Assembly: GCF_018502625.1 (NCBI RefSeq) | Contig: NZ_CP075566.1 | Coordinates: 1,431,001 to 1,495,000 of the forward strand | Direction of reading: 5' to 3' | Source of the DNA: Pseudomonas hormoni | GTDB taxonomy: Bacteria > Pseudomonadota > Gammaproteobacteria > Pseudomonadales > Pseudomonadaceae | DNA: 64,000 nucleotides | Shown: positions 30,402 through 38,536 of the stretch, one piece after another | Layout of the letters: every line of letters begins with the position of its first letter | Numbering within the stretch: the first letter of the stretch is position 1 | Made by a program: the position numbers and the translations under genes | The notes under the pieces: generated by a model | What the model saw: only the letters and a program-made list of their open reading frames with translations | The model's database searches: none | What the model was told of the DNA's origin: nothing

Positions 30402-31451
30402 ATGGGTAAATTGTGGAATCGTGCCGTCGCTGCGTCGGCGTTGTTCGGTCTGTTGGCGGGCGTCAACCCTGTCATGGCCAAAGACAAAGTAGTGATCGGC
30501 GAACTGAATTGGACAGGCGCCATCGCGATTCAACACATCCTTGGCGAAGTGATAAAAACTCGCTTGGACGGTGATGTTTCTTACTTGGCGGGTGATGTGC
30601 CGGTGTTGTTGGCAGCCGCGGCGAAAGGTGATGGTTCAGTCGACGTGGTCAGCGACATCTGGTTGCCCAATCAGTCGGCAGCGTGGGCAAAGTACGTCGC
30701 GGGCGGCACGAAATCACTGGTGGCGAACAAACACCCTTACATCGGCGTACAGGGGTTTTATATTCCCGGTTACATTCAGGATAAATACAACGTCCACTCC
30801 GTCTACGACTTGAAGAAACCGGAAGTGGCTAAACTGTTTGAACCGCTGGGCGGTGGAAAGTCGCAATTGCTGGTTGGGCCGGCCGGTTGGGAGTCGAGTT
30901 ACATCGGTGAAATCAAGGCCAAGGATTATGGTTTTTCCGACAAATTTGAATCGGTGTCCACCGAAGCTTCGGTGACCTATGCCAAGTTGGCCGCTGCTTA
31001 TCAGAGAGAGAAAGGTGTGGTGTTTTATGCCTACACCCCAGACTGGATTTTTTCCGCTTTCGATCTTCGTCGCCTCGATGAACCTGCGTTCGATGGCTAC
31101 GCCCAGGACAACAAAAAAGACGATCCTCTCTATAAGGTCGATGGTTGCTGGAAATTTATCAGTCCGACCGTCGATGCTGACTGGCTGAGCAAAAGCAAAA
31201 TCACCTGCGCGTTTCCTGATGCGAAGATTTATGTACTCGCCTCCAGCACATTGCAAAAGCGTGCACCTCGTATCGCCAGCTTTCTGGAAAACGTTGCCAT
31301 TGATCCCAACGTCATCAATGATTTGATTCTGAAAATCGAAAAAGACAAACAGCCGGCCGATGTGGTGGCAAGAACCTGGGTCATCGCCAACCCGGACATT
31401 GTTGATCGCTGGTTGGTCCCGTCCGCGGAAAAAGTCAGTTCCGCTCAATAA
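30402..31451 (+). CDS. periplasmic substrate-binding protein, OpuAC/ProX type
   Basis: A 349-residue binding protein with a signal peptide (about 1-26, cleavage after NPVMA). The mature part begins KDKVVIGELNWTGAIAIQHIL, the usual beginning of OpuAC-family glycine betaine/choline binding proteins, and contains the Trp-rich stretches DIWLPNQSAAWAKYV and YTPDWIFSAFDLRRLDEP that form an aromatic cage in the family. It starts 9 bp after the fused ABC gene and gives the system its specificity, but quaternary amine versus a related zwitterion cannot be settled from sequence. Confidence 0.87.
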   Translation: MGKLWNRAVAASALFGLLAGVNPVMAKDKVVIGELNWTGAIAIQHILGEVIKTRLDGDVSYLAGDVPVLLAAAAKGDGSVDVVSDIWLPNQSAAWAKYVAGGTKSLVANKHPYIGVQGFYIPGYIQDKYNVHSVYDLKKPEVAKLFEPLGGGKSQLLVGPAGWESSYIGEIKAKDYGFSDKFESVSTEASVTYAKLAAAYQREKGVVFYAYTPDWIFSAFDLRRLDEPAFDGYAQDNKKDDPLYKVDGCWKFISPTVDADWLSKSKITCAFPDAKIYVLASSTLQKRAPRIASFLENVAIDPNVINDLILKIEKDKQPADVVARTWVIANPDIVDRWLVPSAEKVSSAQ

Positions 31452-31500
31452 CTCATCAACGATAAGCGTCATGTGCGGTTAAGCACCAAGAGGAACTTCT

Positions 31501-31950
31501 ATGAGTCAGCTTGAACAAGCCACGTTGGGTGCAGGGTGTTTCTGGGGCGCCGAAGCGGCAATTCGGGCGCTGGAGGGGGTGATCGATACTCGGGTTGGAT
31601 ACGCCTCTGCACCCGATGAAGCCCAACTGAAAATCGAAGTCGTACAGGTGGATTTCGACCCTGCCACGTTGTCGTATTCGGGTTTGATCGAACATTTCTG
31701 GGCGCTGCATGATCCGACGTCAGTGGACCGCCAAGGCGCTGATGCCGGCGTCAAATACCGCTCGGCGATTTTCTTTCAATCAGCGCAGCAACACACGTTG
31801 GCCAGCCATGCCAAACAGCAGCTGGAAGCGTCGGGCCGCTACAGCAGGCCTGTTGTCACCCACTTGCTGGCGTTGGGTACGTTCGAACTGGCCGATGAAG
31901 AGCAACAGCGTTATCTGGAAAAGCATGGCAAAACCAGCTGCGCGCTCTAG
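31501..31950 (+). CDS. msrA: peptide-methionine (S)-S-oxide reductase, short MsrA
   Basis: A 149-residue MsrA that reduces methionine-S-sulfoxide. The catalytic motif is GAGCFWGAEAAIRAL (Cys13), followed by VRVGYAS-type and EVVQVDFDP segments, FWALHDPTSVDRQGADAGVKYRS and a C-terminal Cys in KTSCAL that could resolve the sulfenate. It is shorter than the 200-plus-residue housekeeping MsrA, lacking the N-terminal extension. It lies 49 bp after the binding-protein gene within the same repeat-flanked segment, so it was probably acquired with the transporter. Confidence 0.88.
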   Translation: MSQLEQATLGAGCFWGAEAAIRALEGVIDTRVGYASAPDEAQLKIEVVQVDFDPATLSYSGLIEHFWALHDPTSVDRQGADAGVKYRSAIFFQSAQQHTLASHAKQQLEASGRYSRPVVTHLLALGTFELADEEQQRYLEKHGKTSCAL

Positions 31951-32016
31951 ATCGGTTACAGCCTTTCTATGGCGTAGTCATCCAGTAAAGGTCGCGCCGC
32001 ACGGGATGCGCTCGGC

Positions 32017-32068
32017 TCGATAGCAAAAGACCCTGGTCGAAAGACCGGGGTTTTTTGTGTCTGAAATT
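32017..32068 (+). repeat. right direct repeat flanking the ABC/MsrA segment
   Basis: A 52-base second copy of the block at 27778-27828, same orientation, one base longer in an A run. It carries an identical terminator hairpin, which here would end the ABC-msrA transcript. Confidence 0.88.
32030..32056 (+). terminator. second copy of the tRNA-operon terminator
   Basis: Same hairpin as at 27790: ACCCTGGTC, GAAA, GACCGGGG with six T. It lies 79 bases after the msrA stop. Confidence 0.83.
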
Positions 32069-32155
32069 GGGCTTTTATGCCTCTCCAGTCTTTCCAGTCC
32101 CAACTTTCTGCACGTGCGGTGCATAAAGGACTTGGTCCACAGCTCCGACATTAAT

Positions 32156-32174
32156 TAGAATCACTCTCATTTAC
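32156..32174 (+). promoter_or_regulatory. Fur-box-like site upstream of the ECF sigma gene
   Basis: TAGAATCACTCTCATTTAC matches the 19-base Fur consensus at about 11 positions, including the TCATT half. It lies 30 bases before the FecI-type start codon. Iron control of fecI-type genes by Fur is well established in Pseudomonas; the match here is moderate. Confidence 0.5.
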
Positions 32175-32203
32175 GATAACTCCTTGGCACAGGGCTTCTT
32201 GAG

Positions 32204-32713
32204 ATGAGTGATGCAGCGATGCCGAAGGAGCAAACCCTTCACGACCTGTACCGCGATCACCGTGGCTGGCTTGAAAGCTGGTTGAGAAGACGCATGGGCA
32301 ACGGTTGTGATGCGGCGGACCTGAGCCAGGATACGTTCCTGCGTTTGCTTGCCAGCTCCCAGCGGATCGCCGACCTGCAAGAACCCCGTGCCTATCTGCT
32401 GACCGTGGGCAAACGCCTGCTGAGCAATTTCTACCAGCGTCGCAGTCTGGAGCAGGCCTATGTGGCTGCGTTGGCGTCGATGCCCGACGAGTGTGCGCCA
32501 TCACCCGAACAGCGCTGGCTGCTGCTGGAAACCCTGCAAGCACTGGATGAGCTGCTCGACGGACTGCCGAGGGCAGTGCGACGGGCGTTTCTCTGGAGTC
32601 AGCTCGAAGGCTTGAACTACCAGCAAATCGCCGAGCGCCTGGAGGTGTCCGAGCGCACGATCAAACGCTACATGGCGCAAGCCTACGAGCATTGCCTGTT
32701 GGTGGACCTGTGA
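32204..32713 (+). CDS. FecI-type ECF sigma factor
   Basis: A 169-residue sigma-70 family protein of the iron-starvation group. Region 2 is LYRDHRGWLESWLRRRMG with AADLSQDTFLRLL, and region 4 is DGLPRAVRRAFLWSQLEGLNYQQIAERLEVSERTIKRYMAQA. The ATG at 32204 has AGGG 9-10 bases upstream. Its stop overlaps the GTG of the FecR gene. With FecR and a TonB receptor it forms a cell-surface signalling unit, where outer-membrane ligand uptake activates the sigma factor. Fur-like box upstream. Confidence 0.92.
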   Translation: MSDAAMPKEQTLHDLYRDHRGWLESWLRRRMGNGCDAADLSQDTFLRLLASSQRIADLQEPRAYLLTVGKRLLSNFYQRRSLEQAYVAALASMPDECAPSPEQRWLLLETLQALDELLDGLPRAVRRAFLWSQLEGLNYQQIAERLEVSERTIKRYMAQAYEHCLLVDL

Positions 32714-33654
32714 ACAGTCAAGCATCCGATGCCCGTCAGGCGGTCCGTGCGGCGGCGCAGTGGCTTGCGTTGCTGGAATCGGGCGGCGCCAATGAACAGG
32801 ACCGAGCGAATTTGCAGCGTTGGCTTGATACCTGTGCCACTCACGATCAGGCCTGGCAGAAGGCGCAAGCCTTGCGTCAGCGTTTCGCCGATCTGCCTTC
32901 AGGGTTGGCGTTGAGCAGTCTGGATCGTCCTGATCCGGCGCGGCGCGTGGTGCTCAAGCGCGCATTGGGCGCCGTGGCGTTGGTGCCGACGGCCTGGCTG
33001 CTCAGTCGACAATTGCCGCTGGATGTCTGGAGTGCCGACCTGCACACGGCCACTGGCGAGCGCAAAAAAGTGCAGCTCGCCGATGGCAGTTCCTTGCAAC
33101 TCAACACCGCCAGCGCCGTCGATGTGGATTTGCAGAGCCGCCGCGTGAAATTGATCGAGGGCGAACTGTCGCTGAAGGTTCCGGGTACTACGCCGCTGAC
33201 GATCCAGACGAAGTTCGGAAATGTAATCGTCAGTCAAAGCGAAGTCTGCGTTCGCCAGCACGCGCAAGGCTGTCGAGTGTCGGTGTTCAACGGTTCCGTG
33301 CAGTTGCAGCCCTTGCAGGGGCCCGCGCTGGCAGTGCGCGGCGGTCAGCAGGTCAGCCTGCAAGCGGTAGGTGCCGGAGCGATCACGCCATTCGATGCGC
33401 TGGCTCCAGGTTGGCGCGAAGGTGTGCTGATGGCGAAGAACCAGCCGCTGGGCGATTTCCTCCGCGAACTCGGCACTTACCGACCGGGCGTTCTGCGCTG
33501 GGAGCCGGAGCTGGAAACACTGCGCGTCACCGGCAGTTTCCTGCTGGACGACACTGATCGCGTCCTCGCGCTGCTCGCGGCCAGCCTGCCGCTGGAGGTG
33601 CATTCCCGAACCCGTTACTGGGTCACGTTGCTGCCGCGCAAAAATAGTGTGTGA
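32710..33654 (+). CDS. FecR-type anti-sigma/transmembrane sensor
   Basis: A 314-residue protein that passes the signal from the receptor plug to the sigma factor. The N-terminal cytoplasmic DUF4880-type part (AVRAAAQWLALLESGGANEQ, residues 11-50) is followed by one membrane helix (about 83-99, LGAVALVPTAWLLSRQL), then the periplasmic FecR domain (TATGERKKVQLADGSSLQLN) and the C-terminal secretin/STN-like region. The GTG at 32710 overlaps the sigma factor stop by four bases, so expression is coupled. Confidence 0.92.
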   Translation: MNSQASDARQAVRAAAQWLALLESGGANEQDRANLQRWLDTCATHDQAWQKAQALRQRFADLPSGLALSSLDRPDPARRVVLKRALGAVALVPTAWLLSRQLPLDVWSADLHTATGERKKVQLADGSSLQLNTASAVDVDLQSRRVKLIEGELSLKVPGTTPLTIQTKFGNVIVSQSEVCVRQHAQGCRVSVFNGSVQLQPLQGPALAVRGGQQVSLQAVGAGAITPFDALAPGWREGVLMAKNQPLGDFLRELGTYRPGVLRWEPELETLRVTGSFLLDDTDRVLALLAASLPLEVHSRTRYWVTLLPRKNSV

Positions 33655-33721
33655 AGCCTGTCCCCTTTTTTCGGCTCGCTTGTCATTCAAGGCATGTGAA
33701 CGAATCAAGAGAGCCATTTCA

Positions 33722-36139
33722 ATGTCCGCAACCTGCCATCCACGCCCGGCTTCTTTGCGCCTGCGTCCGTTGTTGCACCTGAGCCTGTTGTTGGGCCTGA
33801 GTGCCAGTCCAATGTTCATGACCGCAAGCTGGGCTGAAGACAGTGCCCGGCGCAGTTATCAGGTGCCTGCCGGCAGCCTGAGCGATGCGCTGACCCGTTT
33901 CGCCGGGTTGGCTGGCGTCAATCTCTCGGTAGACCCGGCGTTGGTGAGTGGTCGCAACAGCGCCGGTCTGTCCGGTGAATTCGCCGTGGAGGAGGGCTTT
34001 GCCCGGCTGTTGCAGGGTTCCGGTCTGCAACTGCAACCGGTGGGCGAACAGGCTTACATCCTGACCCCGGCGCCAGAAGGCAGCAGCCTGCAACTGGCCC
34101 CCACCTCAATTCTCGGTGTCACCGGCGGGGCGGACGGCGAGGTGTATGCCGGTGGCCAGGTCGCGCGCCGCGGATCGCAAGGCTTGCTGGGCTCGAAAGA
34201 CTTCATGGAAACGCCGTTCAGCATGACCACTTACACCAGTGAGGCGGTCAAGAACTTGCAGGCGCGTACCCTGGGCGAGCTGATCGCCAGCGATCCTTCG
34301 GTTCGCGCCACCAACCCGGCGGGCGGGCGTTATGAGCAATTCACCATTCGCGGGTTCAGCCTGTTCAACAGTGATGTCGCCTACAACGGTCTCTACGGCG
34401 TCTTGCCGACTTATACGATCGACATGGAAATGGCCGATCGCGTCGACATTCTCAAAGGCCCGAGCCAGCTCATCAACGGCATCTCGCCGCGAGGCGCCGT
34501 GGGTGGCGGGATCAACGTGGTGCCCAAGCGCGCGACCGACAAGCCGATCACTTCGTTTACCGGCAACTACGCGTCCGACAGCCAGACCGGCGGTGCCGTG
34601 GATATCGGCAGGCGCTTCGGTGAAGACAACAAGTTCGGGATTCGTTTCAACGGCGTGAAGCAGTCCGGCGACACCGAATGGGATCACCAGAATGTCGACC
34701 GCGAGATGGCCGTGCTGGGCCTGGATTTTCGCGGTGAACGCCTGCGACTCTCGACCGACCTCGGGCGCACCGAGCGTGATACCGACGCGCCGCAAGAGCG
34801 CGTGCAGGTCGGCGCCAACGCGCAGGTTCCGCATGCCAGCGATGTACGTCACAACTATGCGCAACCCTGGAGCAAGGCGAGTACCAACGACACGTTCGGC
34901 ACGGTGAACGGCGAATTCGATGTCAGCGATAACGTCATGTTGTACGGCGGTGTGGGCGCGCGCGAGAGCAATCATGACTTCCTTCGTCATGCCGTTTCGG
35001 TCACCAACAACAGGGGCGACTTCATTGTTCAACCCCGTGACTTCACCCGTGACGAAAGTGTCCGGACGGCTACCGCCGGAGTGCGCAACTGGTTCCACAC
35101 CGGCCCGGTGAGCCATGAGGTCAACCTGGCCGCCAGCTATTTCTACATGGACTTCGAAAATGGCGGCGCCCGTTATGCCAATGCCAACAGCAACCTCTAC
35201 AACCCCGTGGAAACACGCACGCCCGTCAGGCCCACTCGACTCGATTCGAAGGTCTACACCGAGAACCGCTCCACCGGTGTGGCGTTGTCCGACACCCTGG
35301 GGTTCTTCGATGACCGACTGCTGCTGACCCTCGGCGCCCGCTGGCAGCGCGTGAAGGTTGACGACTGGACCGATAACGTCAGAGGCGACACCGCCTACGA
35401 CGAGGAAAAGATTTCGCCGTCAGGCGGCATCCTGTTCAAGGCGACTGACAAGCTGTCGCTGTATGCCAACTACATGGAAGGCCTGAGCCAGGGCAAGATC
35501 GCACCGTCGACCTCGATCAACGAGGACGAGATCTTCCCGCCATTCGTCAGCCGCCAGGTCGAGGTCGGCGCCAAGTACGACGCGGGTCAGTTCGCCGTGA
35601 CCGCCGCGGTGTTCCGGATCAAGCAGCCGGCCTATGAGACCAACGCCACGACGCGCGTTTTCGGCCCGAATGGAAAACGTCAGAACGACGGTGTGGAGCT
35701 GAGTGTGTTCGGTGAGCCGCTCAAAGGTTTCCGCTTGCTCGGGGGTGTCATGTACATCGACAGCGAGTTGACCAACACCACCAATGGCACTTTCGACGGC
35801 AACCGCGCGCCTGCCACGCCCAAATACAACGTCAACCTGGGCGCCGAGTGGGACGTGCCGACCGTACAGGGCTTGACCCTGACCAGCCGCGGCATCTATT
35901 CCAGCTCGCAGTTTCTGGACCAGTCCAACAACAAGGAAATCGATTCGTGGGAGCGTTTCGACGTGGGCGCACGCTATGCGTTCAAGGTCGAAGACAAGAA
36001 CATCACCCTGCGCGCCAATGTCGAGAACGTGGCGGACAAGCGTTACTGGAGTTCAGCCGGAGCCTCGGATGACAGCGAGCCTGGATTGACGCTGTCGACG
36101 CCGCGGACTTACCTGCTTTCGGCAACCGTCGATTTCTGA
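33722..36139 (+). CDS. TonB-dependent siderophore receptor with STN signalling domain
   Basis: An 805-residue outer-membrane receptor. Signal peptide about 1-40, then the signalling STN domain (about 46-105, YQVPAGSLSDALTRFAGLAG), the plug (about 150-280, with SMTTYTSEAVKNLQARTLGE and QFTIRGFSL) and a 22-strand barrel ending in YLLSATVDF with the terminal aromatic. The STN domain marks it as a transducer receptor working with the adjacent FecR and FecI. Ligand is probably a ferric siderophore, often a foreign one. The ATG at 33722 is preferred; the frame opens at 33647 but lacks a ribosome site there. Confidence 0.92.
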   Translation: MSATCHPRPASLRLRPLLHLSLLLGLSASPMFMTASWAEDSARRSYQVPAGSLSDALTRFAGLAGVNLSVDPALVSGRNSAGLSGEFAVEEGFARLLQGSGLQLQPVGEQAYILTPAPEGSSLQLAPTSILGVTGGADGEVYAGGQVARRGSQGLLGSKDFMETPFSMTTYTSEAVKNLQARTLGELIASDPSVRATNPAGGRYEQFTIRGFSLFNSDVAYNGLYGVLPTYTIDMEMADRVDILKGPSQLINGISPRGAVGGGINVVPKRATDKPITSFTGNYASDSQTGGAVDIGRRFGEDNKFGIRFNGVKQSGDTEWDHQNVDREMAVLGLDFRGERLRLSTDLGRTERDTDAPQERVQVGANAQVPHASDVRHNYAQPWSKASTNDTFGTVNGEFDVSDNVMLYGGVGARESNHDFLRHAVSVTNNRGDFIVQPRDFTRDESVRTATAGVRNWFHTGPVSHEVNLAASYFYMDFENGGARYANANSNLYNPVETRTPVRPTRLDSKVYTENRSTGVALSDTLGFFDDRLLLTLGARWQRVKVDDWTDNVRGDTAYDEEKISPSGGILFKATDKLSLYANYMEGLSQGKIAPSTSINEDEIFPPFVSRQVEVGAKYDAGQFAVTAAVFRIKQPAYETNATTRVFGPNGKRQNDGVELSVFGEPLKGFRLLGGVMYIDSELTNTTNGTFDGNRAPATPKYNVNLGAEWDVPTVQGLTLTSRGIYSSSQFLDQSNNKEIDSWERFDVGARYAFKVEDKNITLRANVENVADKRYWSSAGASDDSEPGLTLSTPRTYLLSATVDF

Positions 36140-36162
36140 CGCCATCTCATTGGCTGACCTGA

Positions 36163-36261
36163 CGCCATCGCGGGCAAGCCCGCTCCCACAGTGATCTGCG
36201 TTGTGACACAAATTGAGTGAACAACAAAGATCCTGTGGGAGCGGGCTTGCCCGCGATGGCG
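36163..36261. repeat. REPIN of the GCGGGCAAGCCCGC type
   Basis: Outer ends CGCCATCGCGGGCAAGC and GCTTGCCCGCGATGGCG form an inverted pair with CCCACAG/CTGTGGG inside and a 43-base spacer. Same REP family as the copy at 13286. Between convergent genes. Confidence 0.87.
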
Positions 36262-36282
36262 GCATCAGCAACGCCGCCAGTT

Positions 36283-37707
36283 TCAGCCCTGCAAATACAC
36301 CGCATGCGTATGCGTGTACTCATACAACCCATGCTTGCCATCCGCACCACCAATCCCGGATTTGCGCACCCCGGCATGGAAGCCCTGCATGGCTTCGAAA
36401 TTCTCCCGATTCACATAGGTTTCACCAAAATCCAGTTCGCGCATCGCATGCATCGTTTTGCTCAGGTCGCGGGTGTAGATCGATGAAGTCAGGCCATAGT
36501 CGCAGTCGTTGGCCAGGGCGATGGCTTCGTCGAGGTCGTCAATGATCTGAATCGGCAGCACCGGGCCGAAAATCTCTTCGCGCATGATTTCCATGTCCGC
36601 CCGGCAGCCGGCCAGCACGGTGGGCTGAAAGTGGAAACCATTGGGCAGATCGGCAATCTGCCCGCCGCTGATCAAATTCGCACCCTGGCTCAACGCCGTA
36701 CGGACTTTACGGTTGACGCTGTCCAGACCCTGGCGGTTGATCAGCGGACCCATTTCGATATCGGGTTGGGCAATCGGGTCGCCGAAGCGGGTAGCGCTCA
36801 TGGCCGCCGCGATACGTTCGATAAACTGGTCGGCGACCTTGCGCTCGACATACACCCGCTCGGCGCAGTTGCACACCTGACCGCTGTTGATAATCCGCGA
36901 ATCGCGGATGGCCTTCACCGCCAGATCCAGATCGGCATCCGCCAGCACAATCGCCGGTGCCTTGCCGCCCAGTTCCAGATTGAGCTTGGTGATATTCGGC
37001 GCTGCGGCGGCCATGATCCGCGAGCCGGTATCCACGCTGCCGGTGAAGCTGATCATGTCCACGCCCTTGTGCGCGCTGAGCGCTGCGCCGACTCGGCCAT
37101 CGCCGCAGACCACATTGAACACGCCGGGCGGCAGGTCGGTTTCGGCTACCAGGCGGGCGAACTCAAAGCAGTTGTTCGGCGTTTCTTCGCTGGGTTTGAT
37201 CACGATGGTGTTGCCGGTCAGCAGGGCCGGCGCCATCTTGCGGGCGATGAGGAAGAACGGGAAATTCCACGGCAGAATCCCGGCGACCACGCCCAGCGGT
37301 TTACGGAACAGAAAGATGTTTTCGTTCTGCCGGTCACTGGTGATGATTTCGCCTTCGATGCGTCTTGCCCATTCGGCCATGTAGTCGAGGTAATCGGCGG
37401 TGAAGTTGACTTCGACTTCCGCCAGGCCGCTGATCTTGCCTTGTTCCAGGGTGATGGTGCGCGCCAGGTGCGCGACGTTTTCCCGCAGCTTGGCGGCGAT
37501 GCGACGCAGATGCCCGGCGCGTTCAATCGCCGGTTTGCGCGCCCAGTCTTTTTGCGCGGCGCGGGCGGCGGCGAGGGCGCGATCAACGTCTTCGGCAGTC
37601 GAGGCCGGGACTTTCGACAGCACCGCGCCGGTGGCCGGGTTGATCACATCGAGATGAGCAGCGCTGACCACAAACCGGCCGTTGATGAAGTTTTCGTAAA
37701 CAGGCAT
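36283..37707 (-). CDS. aldA: lactaldehyde/glycolaldehyde dehydrogenase, AldA type
   Basis: A 474-residue NAD-dependent aldehyde dehydrogenase closely resembling E. coli AldA (e.g. EVEVNFTADYLDYMAEWARR, GILPWNFPFFLIARKMAPAL, ending in FGETYVNRENFEAMQGFHAG). The catalytic Cys lies in INSGQVCNCAERVYV and the Glu in LNLELGGKAPAI. It oxidises L-lactaldehyde to L-lactate, which is just what the aldolase of the same operon releases. AAGGAG sits before the ATG at 37707; the start lies 14 bp after the aldolase gene. Confidence 0.93.
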   Translation of the reverse strand: MPVYENFINGRFVVSAAHLDVINPATGAVLSKVPASTAEDVDRALAAARAAQKDWARKPAIERAGHLRRIAAKLRENVAHLARTITLEQGKISGLAEVEVNFTADYLDYMAEWARRIEGEIITSDRQNENIFLFRKPLGVVAGILPWNFPFFLIARKMAPALLTGNTIVIKPSEETPNNCFEFARLVAETDLPPGVFNVVCGDGRVGAALSAHKGVDMISFTGSVDTGSRIMAAAAPNITKLNLELGGKAPAIVLADADLDLAVKAIRDSRIINSGQVCNCAERVYVERKVADQFIERIAAAMSATRFGDPIAQPDIEMGPLINRQGLDSVNRKVRTALSQGANLISGGQIADLPNGFHFQPTVLAGCRADMEIMREEIFGPVLPIQIIDDLDEAIALANDCDYGLTSSIYTRDLSKTMHAMRELDFGETYVNRENFEAMQGFHAGVRKSGIGGADGKHGLYEYTHTHAVYLQG

Positions 37708-37721
37708 GGACGACTCCTTGA

Positions 37722-38522
37722 TCAGTAGGTGCGCGACGGCGCTTGAGCGGTGGCCGGTGTGCGATAGCGCGCAAGGGTGGTCATGGCGCTCTGACGCAAC
37801 AGGCTGATATCGATGGCCACCGCAATGAACTGACAACCCCAGCTCTGATAGCGGCGCGCGTCTTCTTCGTTCGGCGCGAGAATGCCGCACGCCTTGCCGG
37901 CCGCGAGCGTGGCGTTCACCGTGTATTGAATGCGCTCCTGGACTTCCGGGTGACCGGGATTTCCGGCATGACCAAGCCCGATGGACAAATCCGCGGGCCC
38001 GATAAACACCGCATCGACGCCTTCGACGGCGGCAATCGCTTCGACGTTTTCAACACCCAATCGTGATTCCACCTGAACGATCAGGCACAGCTGTTCATGG
38101 GCGGTGTTCAGGTAATCCGGCACGCCGTCCCAGCGGGTGGCGCGGGTCAGGCCGCCGCCGACGCCACGAATACCGTGCGGCGGATAACGCATGGCGCGCA
38201 CCAGGGCCGCCGCCTGCTCGGCGGTTTCGACCATCGGGATCATCAGCGTCTGCGCGCCGATATCCAGCAGTTGCTTGATCAGGTTGGCGTCGCCCGTCAC
38301 CGCACGCACGATTGGCGCGGTGGAGTAGGGCGCCACCGCCTGCAGTTGCGCGAGTACGCCGGGCACGGTGTTCGGCGCGTGTTCACCGTCGATCAGCATC
38401 CAGTCGTAACCGGTAGTGGCGACGATCTCGGCGGCGTAGCCCGTGGCGAAACCGGCCCAGATGCCGTACTGGGTCGTCGGGTTTTTCAGGGCAGCCTTGA
38501 AAGCGTTGTGAGGCATGTTCAT
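37722..38522 (-). CDS. rhmA: 2-keto-3-deoxy-L-rhamnonate aldolase (HpcH/HpaI family)
   Basis: A 266-residue class II pyruvate aldolase, cleaving 2-keto-3-deoxy-L-rhamnonate into pyruvate and L-lactaldehyde. DWMLIDGEHAPN holds the catalytic His, and VQVESRLGVENVEAI and VFIGPADLSIGLG the metal-binding Glu and Asp. The family also contains HpaI and GarL aldolases; the rhamnonate assignment rests on the neighbouring RhmD and AldA. The ATG at 38522 follows AAAGGACC. Confidence 0.88.
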   Translation of the reverse strand: MNMPHNAFKAALKNPTTQYGIWAGFATGYAAEIVATTGYDWMLIDGEHAPNTVPGVLAQLQAVAPYSTAPIVRAVTGDANLIKQLLDIGAQTLMIPMVETAEQAAALVRAMRYPPHGIRGVGGGLTRATRWDGVPDYLNTAHEQLCLIVQVESRLGVENVEAIAAVEGVDAVFIGPADLSIGLGHAGNPGHPEVQERIQYTVNATLAAGKACGILAPNEEDARRYQSWGCQFIAVAIDISLLRQSAMTTLARYRTPATAQAPSRTY

Positions 38523-38536
38523 GACGGGGTCCTTTC

